From NCBI GenBank assembly GCA_902494585.1, contig CABUUD010000030.1, forward strand, positions 1-17,830: DNA of 17,830 nucleotides, written 5' to 3'. The DNA comes from an uncultured Collinsella sp. GTDB taxonomy: Bacteria > Actinomycetota > Coriobacteriia > Coriobacteriales > Coriobacteriaceae. The notes below the pieces were generated by a model. That model was not told the origin of the DNA. It made no database searches and worked only from the letters and a program-made list of their open reading frames with translations. Positions 1-6,181 of the stretch are shown piece by piece. The first letter of the stretch is position 1; every line of letters begins with the position of its first letter. Both the position numbers and the translations under genes were made by a program.

Positions 1-56
1 GAGCAGGCGACCTTATATATTTGCCCTCCCCGGGGCTCCTCGCCCGAACCCCTCAG

Positions 57-1421
57 CTAGTTCTTGAGCGAGTTCAGCGGCGCCGGGAAGCGTCCGCCGC
101 GGTGGGCAAGCACGGTGCCGGCGTTGGGGTTCACCGGCATGATGGGTGCACGGCCAAACAGACCGCCGTACTCAACGCAGTCGCCCACGCCCTTGCCGAT
201 AGCGGGAATCACGCGCACGGCCGTGGTCTTATTGTTGATGACGCCGATGGCCATCTCGTCAGCGATAATGCCGGCGATGGTCTCGACCGGGGTGTCGCCG
301 GGGATGGCGATCATGTCCAGGCCAACGGAACACACGCAGGTCATGGCCTCGAGTTTCTCGAGCGAAAGCGCGCCGGCCTCGACGGCGGCGATCATGCCGG
401 CGTCCTCGGACACGGGGATAAAGGCGCCCGAGAGACCGCCCACGCTGGAGCTGGCCATGACGCCGCCCTTCTTGACGGCATCGTTGAGCATGGCGAGCGC
501 GCAGGTCGTGCCGGGGCCACCGCAGGTGCCCACGCCGATGATCTCGAGGATGCGCGCGACGGAGTCGCCGATGGCGGGCGTGGGAGCCAGCGACAGGTCG
601 ACAATGCCCTTTTCGACACCCAGGCGACGGGCGGCCTCGCGGCTCATGAGCTCGCCGGCACGGGTGATCTTAAAGGCGGTCTGCTTAATCTTCTCGGCGA
701 CTTCCATCATCGATGCGGAATCGGGCAGCGTCTCCAGGGCTGCAGCCATAACGCCGGGACCCGAGACGCCTACGTTGATGACGGCGTCGGCCTCGCCACC
801 TCCGTGGACGGCACCCGCCATAAACGGGGAGTCCTCGACCATGTTGGCAAAGCAGACAAACTTGGAGGCGCCAACGGAATCCTCGTCTGCCGTAAGCTTG
901 GCGGCATCGATGATGGTCTGAGCCGCCATGAGCACGGCATCCATGTTGATGCCGGCGCGCAGGCTAGCGACGTTGACGCTGGAGCAGACGCGGCTCGTGG
1001 TAGCGAGCGCCTGGGGGATGGACTGGATGACACGGCGGTCGGCGTCGCCGATGCCCTTCTGGACGAGCGCGGAGAAGCCGCCCAGGTAATCGATGTCGAG
1101 CGTCTCGGCCGCGCGGTCGAGGGCATGCGCGATAGGGGTGAGGTTCTCATCCTTGCAGCAAGCGGCAATCTGCGCCACCGGGGTGACGGAAACGCGCTTG
1201 TTGACGATGGGGATACCGTACTCGCGCTCGAGGTTCTCGGCGGTCTCGACCAGGTGCTCAGCCGTGAGCGTCACGTGGTCGTAGATCTTCGTGCACATGC
1301 GGTCGAGGTTCTCGTCACCGCAACCCATGAGCGAAATGCCCATGGTGATGGTTCTGATGTCGAGGTTCTGTTCCTCAACCATGCCGCGGGTTTCCGCGAT
1401 TTCTGCGGGCGTGATTGCCAT
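57..1421 (-). CDS. UPF0210 (DUF711, PFL-like fold) family protein
   Basis: This 454-residue protein matches the UPF0210/PFL-family proteins of bacteria and archaea, which are usually about 445-455 residues. Family landmarks are the N-terminal stretch EEQNLDIRTITMGISLM (16-32), PIVNKRVSVTP (71-81), GTCGGPGTTCALAML (298-312) and the Ser/Gly-rich ASSSVGGLSGAFIPVSEDAG (323-342). The family is described structurally as related to pyruvate formate-lyase, but I see no glycyl-radical consensus near the C-terminus, so enzymatic radical chemistry should not be assumed; the biochemical role is unknown. I start it at 1421 because an AGGAG lies 7 bases upstream, giving MAITPAEIAE; a start 10 codons earlier lacks such a site. 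In many genomes the gene follows a small ACT-domain gene. Here it follows metH after 108 bases, and no ACT gene is in the window. It may be transcribed alone because a large hairpin separates it from metH. Confidence 0.93.
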   Translation of the reverse strand: MAITPAEIAETRGMVEEQNLDIRTITMGISLMGCGDENLDRMCTKIYDHVTLTAEHLVETAENLEREYGIPIVNKRVSVTPVAQIAACCKDENLTPIAHALDRAAETLDIDYLGGFSALVQKGIGDADRRVIQSIPQALATTSRVCSSVNVASLRAGINMDAVLMAAQTIIDAAKLTADEDSVGASKFVCFANMVEDSPFMAGAVHGGGEADAVINVGVSGPGVMAAALETLPDSASMMEVAEKIKQTAFKITRAGELMSREAARRLGVEKGIVDLSLAPTPAIGDSVARILEIIGVGTCGGPGTTCALAMLNDAVKKGGVMASSSVGGLSGAFIPVSEDAGMIAAVEAGALSLEKLEAMTCVCSVGLDMIAIPGDTPVETIAGIIADEMAIGVINNKTTAVRVIPAIGKGVGDCVEYGGLFGRAPIMPVNPNAGTVLAHRGGRFPAPLNSLKN

Positions 1422-1466
1422 CCTTGCGCTCCTATCTGCCAAAACGAGCATAGTCTTATCTATTCT

Positions 1467-1504
1467 AACGTGCCGCGCGTGCCAAGTGGCGCGTGCGGCA
1501 CGTT
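1467..1504. terminator. Strong hairpin between metH and the UPF0210 gene, possible terminator
   Basis: Two 17-base arms (1467-1483 and 1488-1504) pair around the loop AAGT. Read on the plus strand, all 17 pairs form, two of them G-U, and the stem runs into TTTT at 1503-1506. Read on the minus strand, the direction of the flanking genes, the two G-U pairs become A-C mismatches and no U-rich tail follows. It may end metH transcription inefficiently or act in both directions. The structure is clear; the function is inferred. Confidence 0.45.
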
Positions 1505-1529
1505 TTGGTGCTCGGTTGTTTCCGTTGTG

Positions 1530-4085
1530 TTACTGCCCAAAGACCTCTTCGGCGATGCGCGCGCTTTCGGCGGCGTCCTTGGCGTAGTAGTCCGCGCCGA
1601 TCTGCTTGGCATATTCGGGGGTGAGCACGGCGCCACCTACGATGATCTTGACGCCCGGCACCTCGGCATGAAGCAGCTTGATGGTCTCCTCCATGGCGAC
1701 GACCGTGGTAGTCATAAGCGCCGAGAGGCCGACGAGCTTAATGTCGCGTTCCTTGACGGTCTTGAGCACCTCCTGCGGGTCGACGTCGCGACCCAGATCA
1801 AAGACGGTGTAGCCGTAGTTATCGAGCAGCATCTTGACGATGTTCTTACCGATGTCGTGGATGTCGCCCTTGACGGTGGCCACGCAGATTTTGCCCTTGT
1901 CGGCAATCTCGCCGGCGGGCATCAGGCGCTTGATGGTGTCAAAGCCAGCACGCGCGGCCTCGGCCGAGGCCATGAGCTGCGGCAAGAAGAACTTTCCCTG
2001 GTCAAAGAGGACGCCAACCTCGTCGAGGGCGGGGATAAAGTGGTTGTTGATGAGGTCCATGGCGTCGTGATCTGCCAGAAGACGTTCGGTCTCGGCTGCG
2101 ATCTCGCCTTTGCGGCCCGAGACGACCATGTGGCGGATGGGATCGTCATCGGCGCTTGCGGTGGTGCTTGCGGCAGGCGCGGCATCGCTCGATACTGCTT
2201 GAGCTGCTGCCGGGTTAGCGGCGATCTTGTACGGATCGGTCCAGCCGGCGTAGCGTTCGATGTATCCGGTCGAGCCCTCGTCCTCAACGCTCAGGACGCG
2301 ATAGCTGTAGACGGTATCCATAAAGCGCTTGGAGCCCGGGTTCATGATGGGGGCGTCCAGGCCCGCGCCGAAGGCGGCAGCCAAAAAGACCGAGCCCAGC
2401 AGCGGGCGGGCGGGCAGACCAAAGCTGATGTTCGACACGCCGAGCGCGCACTTGACGCCCAGGCGTTCCTTGCACAGGGACATGGCGCGCAGGATCTGTT
2501 CGGCCTGGCGCTGGTTGGTCGAGGCGGTCATGACCAGGCAGTCGATGAGGATGCGGTCCGGTCCGATGCCGTAACGGGCAGCCTCGGCCACGATGCGCTC
2601 GGCGATGGCGAAGCGAGCCTCGGCAGTATCGGGGATGCCGCCTTCGTCGAGTGTGAGGCCGACGACGTTGGTGCCGTAGTGGGCGACTAGCGGGAAGATC
2701 TCATCCATGATCTGCTGTTTGCCATTGACCGAGTTGATGATGGGCTTGCCGGCGTAGCGGCGCACGGCTGCCTCGACGGCTGCGGGGTCGGTGGAGTCGA
2801 TCTGCAGCGGCAGCAGCGTGGAGCCCTGGAGCTGCTCGGTCGCCTGCTGGATGATCTTGACCTCGTCGATCTCGGGCAGGCCTACGTTGACGTCCAGGAT
2901 GTCGGCGCCCTGTTCCTGCTGGCTGATGCCCTGGCTCACGACGTAGTCTAGGTCGCCGTCGCGCAGGGCCTGTTGCAGGCGCTTTTTGCCGGTGGGATTG
3001 ATGCGCTCGCCGATGACGGCGATCTTGTGGCCGTCACAGGGAAGGTCCACGACCGTCTGGGCGCTCGTGACCGACATACTGGGCTTGCGGTGACGTGGGC
3101 TGGGCGTGTGGTTGCCGATAAGCGTGCGCAAGGCCGCCATGTGCGCCGGCGTGGTGCCGCAGCAGCCGCCCACGACGCTCACGCCGTCGGCGATCATGCC
3201 GGAGACGGCCTTGGCGTATTCGGGGGCCTGGATATCAAAGACGGTATTGCCGTCATCGTCCACGTGGGGGAGTCCCGCATTGGCCTGAACCATAACGGGC
3301 TTGTCCGTAACGGTGAGCATGCGTGCGGCGAGCCCTCTGAGCTCGGCCGGTCCCTGGCTGCAGTTGATGCCCAAAACGTCGGCGCCGATGGCTTCGAGCG
3401 TGATGGCGGCAACCTCGGGACTTGTGCCCAGGAAGGTGCGACCGTCTTCCTCAAAGGTCATGGTGGCAAAGACGGGCAGGTTGGAGTTCTCGCGGCAGGC
3501 GAGGACGGCCGCCTTGATCTCGGCAAGGTCGGTCATGGTCTCGATAATAAAGAGGTCCACGCCCGCATCGACGCCGGCGCGCACTTCCTCGGCAAAGAGG
3601 TCATAGGCCTCGTCGAAGCTCAGAGTGCCCAGGGGGCGCAGCAGGGCGCCGATGGGGCCGATGTCGCCGGCGACGTAGCGGGCGCCGGCCTCGCGAGCGC
3701 AGGTGACTGCCGCGGCAAAGACGTCTGCCACGGTGGCGGTGCCGTCGAGCTTGTGGGCGTTGGCGCCAAAGGTGTTGGCGGTGATCACGTCACAGCCAGC
3801 CTCGACGTACTGACGCTGGATATCGGTGATGACCTGAGGCTCCTCAAAGTTGAGCAGCTCGGGCAGGGCGCCGGCCTTCATGCCGGCCGCCTGCAGCATG
3901 GTACCCATGCCGCCGTCGAACAGGAGGTGTCCCGTGCCCTCGATGGCGGCGCGCAGGCGATCGTCCTTAATGCGAAGGTCGTCGATCGTGCGCGTCTTGT
4001 ATGCAGCGCCATTACGGCGTGCGGCATCAACGGGCGCCGCCAGCGCGGCACCGTCCAGATCATGAGTGATAAGCGGAGTAAACAT
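1530..4085 (-). CDS. metH: Cobalamin-dependent methionine synthase lacking the reactivation domain
   Basis: Transfers the methyl group of 5-methyltetrahydrofolate through cobalamin to homocysteine, giving methionine in the cytoplasm. Domains in order (851 residues): homocysteine/zinc domain about 50-325, with the ligand pattern NCS (Cys242) and GGCCG (Cys308, Cys309); pterin-binding domain about 352-605, starting at IGERINPTG (358-366); an Ala/Ser-rich linker 622-645; cobalamin cap domain about 648-725; and the B12-binding Rossmann domain 731-851, with GDIHDIGKN placing the cobalt-ligand histidine at 743. Escherichia coli MetH is about 1,227 residues; the missing portion is the C-terminal AdoMet/reactivation domain, which is encoded by the next gene upstream. 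The first 45 or so residues have no recognisable domain. The start is supported by AGGAG 6 bases before the ATG. Last gene of the metF-reactivation-metH operon. Confidence 0.96.
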   Translation of the reverse strand: MFTPLITHDLDGAALAAPVDAARRNGAAYKTRTIDDLRIKDDRLRAAIEGTGHLLFDGGMGTMLQAAGMKAGALPELLNFEEPQVITDIQRQYVEAGCDVITANTFGANAHKLDGTATVADVFAAAVTCAREAGARYVAGDIGPIGALLRPLGTLSFDEAYDLFAEEVRAGVDAGVDLFIIETMTDLAEIKAAVLACRENSNLPVFATMTFEEDGRTFLGTSPEVAAITLEAIGADVLGINCSQGPAELRGLAARMLTVTDKPVMVQANAGLPHVDDDGNTVFDIQAPEYAKAVSGMIADGVSVVGGCCGTTPAHMAALRTLIGNHTPSPRHRKPSMSVTSAQTVVDLPCDGHKIAVIGERINPTGKKRLQQALRDGDLDYVVSQGISQQEQGADILDVNVGLPEIDEVKIIQQATEQLQGSTLLPLQIDSTDPAAVEAAVRRYAGKPIINSVNGKQQIMDEIFPLVAHYGTNVVGLTLDEGGIPDTAEARFAIAERIVAEAARYGIGPDRILIDCLVMTASTNQRQAEQILRAMSLCKERLGVKCALGVSNISFGLPARPLLGSVFLAAAFGAGLDAPIMNPGSKRFMDTVYSYRVLSVEDEGSTGYIERYAGWTDPYKIAANPAAAQAVSSDAAPAASTTASADDDPIRHMVVSGRKGEIAAETERLLADHDAMDLINNHFIPALDEVGVLFDQGKFFLPQLMASAEAARAGFDTIKRLMPAGEIADKGKICVATVKGDIHDIGKNIVKMLLDNYGYTVFDLGRDVDPQEVLKTVKERDIKLVGLSALMTTTVVAMEETIKLLHAEVPGVKIIVGGAVLTPEYAKQIGADYYAKDAAESARIAEEVFGQ

Positions 4086-4094
4086 CGAGGGCTC

Positions 4095-4883
4095 CTAATG
4101 GCTGGAATAGCAGGTGGTGTGGGCGGCGCGGAAGCGGCAGTGCTCGCGCATGCGGCAGATATTGCAGGTAGGGCGGCTCTGGGCGTCGTGGACCTCGCCG
4201 TCAAACAGACCGATCACTGCGGTCACACTCTTGGTGGGCATGAGCAGGCTGGTAGGTGTGACGGTAAGCCCGATGAGCCGCGTGGCGTTGAGCGCAGCCA
4301 CGATTGAGTGCTGGGCCGTAAGCGGGCAGTCGCCGTAGCCGGGGCTGAAGCGCCAGTTACCGGCGAGTCCGTGTGCAGCGGCCGCAGCCTTGACCTGTTG
4401 GTCCATCTGCTCGACGGCGGCTTCTACATAGGCAGAGCATGCGGCGTCGAGCACGGCTCCCTCTAGGGGCTGCTGGGCTCCCGTGGTTCGCAGGCGACGC
4501 TCGGCGTCCATGCCGAGGGTGCATGCCATGAGTGCGGCAAAGCGGGCGTCTTTGAGGTGGCGATAGATATCGCGGCCGCGCAGCTCAACGTTGGTGCCGA
4601 CCAGGCGGATGCAAGGCTCGCCCTGCTCGTCGACGCCCGTGGCATCGACGGCAAACACGCGTCGCACGCCACGGGGCTCAATGTCCAGTTCCAAACGTTC
4701 AACGACAAGCTCAATACGCTGCGACAGCTCGGGCTCAATCTGCTGGCCGCCGTAGCCCAGATACCGCAGCATCTCGGCACGGTCGACTCGGGGGCGATGG
4801 GCAGCATCGATACGGTAGAGCGCCGGCGACGCAAGGTCGGCCGGCACTTCACCAAAAGCTGTATCGATGTGCGGTTTTTCCAT
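4095..4883 (-). CDS. Stand-alone methionine synthase (MetH) reactivation-domain protein
   Basis: 262 residues resembling the AdoMet-binding activation domain of MetH when it occurs as a separate protein, as with the protein next to MetH in Thermotoga maritima. Visible hallmarks are EMLRYLGYGGQQIEPEL (37-53), a core RFSPGYGDCPL (178-188) that corresponds to the PGYP segment contacting AdoMet in E. coli MetH, and a C-terminal CNICRMREHC (240-249) cysteine cluster typical of the stand-alone form. Its expected role is reductive methylation of cob(II)alamin that has become inactive on MetH, using AdoMet and an electron donor. The ATG overlaps the metF stop by one base (TAATG), implying translational coupling, and metH starts 9 bases after this gene stops. 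The reading frame stays open upstream inside metF, but that part is only a frame shadow. No standard symbol is given because naming varies. Confidence 0.88.
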   Translation of the reverse strand: MEKPHIDTAFGEVPADLASPALYRIDAAHRPRVDRAEMLRYLGYGGQQIEPELSQRIELVVERLELDIEPRGVRRVFAVDATGVDEQGEPCIRLVGTNVELRGRDIYRHLKDARFAALMACTLGMDAERRLRTTGAQQPLEGAVLDAACSAYVEAAVEQMDQQVKAAAAAHGLAGNWRFSPGYGDCPLTAQHSIVAALNATRLIGLTVTPTSLLMPTKSVTAVIGLFDGEVHDAQSRPTCNICRMREHCRFRAAHTTCYSSH

Positions 4884-5755
4884 TACCCCAGGCGCTCCAT
4901 AATGGTTGCGGCGATCGCAGGACGATTCATAGTGTACAGGTGCAGACCGTCGGCACCGTGCTCCTTGAGGTCGCAAAGCTGACGGGCGGCATAATCTACA
5001 CCGGCTGCCTGCAGGCTCTCGGGGTCGTTCTCGTACTTGGCGAGGATCTTGATGACGGGGGAGGGCAGCGACGCGCCGCACATAAAGACCATGCGGCTGA
5101 TCTGCGACTTGCCCATAAACGGCATGATGCCCGCGGTAATGGGCACGGTGATGCCGGCCTTGTCGGCAAGCTCGCGAAAACGGTAGAAGCACTCGTTGTC
5201 AAAAAAGAGCTGCGTCACAAAGAAGCTCGCGCCGGCGTCCTGTTTTTGCTTGAGGTACTCGACCGAGAGGTTGAGATCCTCGCAGGCAATGTGGCCCTCG
5301 GGGTAGGCTGCGGCGCCCACACAAAAGCCGGCATCGACGAGCTCCGGGATGAGGTCGCAGGCGTAGGCGTAGTCCGAGGCGGGCTTGTCGTCCTCGGTCG
5401 CGCCGGCGGGAAGATCGCCGCGCAGGGCTAGCACGTTTTCCACACCGGCCGAGCGATACTCGTCAATCTTGGCGGCGATGTCGGCGTGGGTGCGGCCAAC
5501 GCAGGTGAGGTGCGCTACCGAGGGCGTATCGAATTCGCTCGTAATCATATGCGCGATGGGGGCGGTGGTGGCACCGTTGCCCGAGCCGCCGGCCGAGCAG
5601 GTGACCGAGACAAAGCTCGGCGAAAGCTTGCACAGATTGCCTGCCACTTCGCGAGCCGTATCGAGGGTCAGCTCGCCCTTGGGCGGGAACATCTCAAACG
5701 AAACGGGCGCGGTGCCCTGGGATGCTGCCTGCTTAAAAACCTCGTCAACGCGCAT
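4883..5755 (-). CDS. metF: 5,10-methylenetetrahydrofolate reductase
   Basis: Reduces 5,10-methylene- to 5-methyltetrahydrofolate with an FAD cofactor, supplying the methyl donor for MetH two genes downstream. At 290 residues it has the bacterial MetF size. Recognisable parts are SFEMFPPKG near the N-terminus, with Glu21 in the place of the catalytic glutamate, the segment VENVLALRGDLP, the YPEGH motif, FFVTQLFFD and PITAGIMP, all typical of the family's TIM barrel. I take the ATG at 5755 because AGAGGAG precedes it by 6 bases; an in-frame ATG 22 codons further upstream has no comparable site. First gene of the methionine operon. A possible -10 hexamer (TAGAAT on the minus strand, at 5799-5804) lies 43 bases upstream but lacks a convincing -35. 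I could not recognise an AdoMet or cobalamin riboswitch in the leader. Confidence 0.95.
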   Translation of the reverse strand: MRVDEVFKQAASQGTAPVSFEMFPPKGELTLDTAREVAGNLCKLSPSFVSVTCSAGGSGNGATTAPIAHMITSEFDTPSVAHLTCVGRTHADIAAKIDEYRSAGVENVLALRGDLPAGATEDDKPASDYAYACDLIPELVDAGFCVGAAAYPEGHIACEDLNLSVEYLKQKQDAGASFFVTQLFFDNECFYRFRELADKAGITVPITAGIMPFMGKSQISRMVFMCGASLPSPVIKILAKYENDPESLQAAGVDYAARQLCDLKEHGADGLHLYTMNRPAIAATIMERLG

Positions 5756-5888
5756 ATCGTGCTCCTCTAGATACGTAATAGTGTGATGTGTTGTAAGGAT
5801 TCTACTGCACCACTGTGCCACGGTGGAGTTTCACTCGCTATTTGGGGATGCCAATCAAAGATGCCTTGCTATCGGCATTTCCTATAAC

Positions 5889-5976
5889 AGGGTGGTCAAT
5901 GTAGGATGGGGCTATATTGAATGGTATCTGATGCGAAATACCAGTTAATAGAGCCCCATCCTACATTGACCACCCT
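5889..5976. repeat. 88-base long inverted repeat (hairpin or MITE-like)
   Basis: The outer arms 5889-5913 and 5952-5976 are perfect 25-base reverse complements beginning AGGGTGGTCAATGTAGG. Pairing continues inward to about 5927/5938 with two mismatches and one G-U, leaving a loop of about 10 bases. The arms total roughly 39 bases each. No T-tract follows on either strand, so it is not a standard terminator. It contains no ORF. It could be a miniature element built from two terminal repeats, or a structured RNA. I see no second copy in this window. Confidence 0.8.
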
Positions 5977-6057
5977 TAAACCATGGGGAGAGGTCTGCAA
6001 TTTATGCAGTTGATTGACTGTTGAGGGTGGCAATGCCGCCTCGATAGGGTAACCTCA

Positions 6058-6100
6058 TTGATTGGTTTCGCGACAGCAACATAACGGTAATGTCGCGGAA
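6058..6100 (+). promoter_or_regulatory. Candidate glnN promoter with overlapping dyad
   Basis: TTGATT (6058-6063) and CATAAC (6080-6085), spaced by 16 bases, each match 4 of 6 consensus bases. The -10 sits within the loop of a 10-base inverted repeat (TTTCGCGACA at 6066-6075, TGTCGCGGAA at 6091-6100). A dyad around a -10 is a plausible operator. It does not match the Bacillus GlnR/TnrA box that I know. Weak evidence overall. Confidence 0.3.
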
Positions 6101-6106
6101 ACACGG

Positions 6107-6160
6107 CGAGTCTAAGCTATGACTCGTTCGTTAGTAATCAACACCGCTTCTCACGCGGTG
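6107..6160 (+). other. Two short hairpins in the glnN leader
   Basis: CGAGTC/GACTCG (6107-6112 and 6121-6126) and CACCGC/GCGGTG (6142-6147 and 6155-6160) form two 6-base-pair stems directly upstream of the glnN ribosome binding site. They could influence leader structure. There is no U-run, so not terminators. Function unknown. Confidence 0.35.
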
Positions 6161-6181
6161 CCGATACGAAGGGAGTTCCGT

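Larger units (their letters stand above)
5756..6181. other. Divergent intergenic region between metF and glnN
   Basis: This 426-base stretch contains no credible gene. Reading from left to right it holds the metF leader with a CCAC/GTGG-rich segment (about 5805-5830), a long inverted repeat, a weak glnN promoter with a dyad, and two small hairpins in the glnN leader; the last four are listed separately. It is more AT-rich than the flanking genes. Confidence 0.6.

Noticed and set aside
21..2690. An 889-residue open frame on the plus strand opposite UPF0210 and metH
   Set aside because: It mirrors the codon pattern of the minus-strand genes, is rich in Gly, Asp, Ala and His, has no recognisable domain, and spans two real genes and the spacer between them.
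2973..4307. A 444-residue open frame on the plus strand opposite metH
   Set aside because: Antisense to the homocysteine and pterin domains of MetH and running across the metH start; composition is that of a frame shadow.
4884..5192. Upstream extension of the reactivation-domain frame inside metF
   Set aside because: This part is Arg/His-rich out-of-frame metF sequence; the family N-terminus and the TAATG overlap support the start at 4883.
5756..5888. Possible AdoMet or cobalamin riboswitch upstream of metF
   Set aside because: I found GTGG/CCAC pairing, but not the ordered conserved boxes of SAM or B12 riboswitches on the minus strand. A covariance-model search would decide.
5889..5976. 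CRISPR-like repeat
   Set aside because: There is a single palindrome, no spaced series of repeats and no cas gene in the window.
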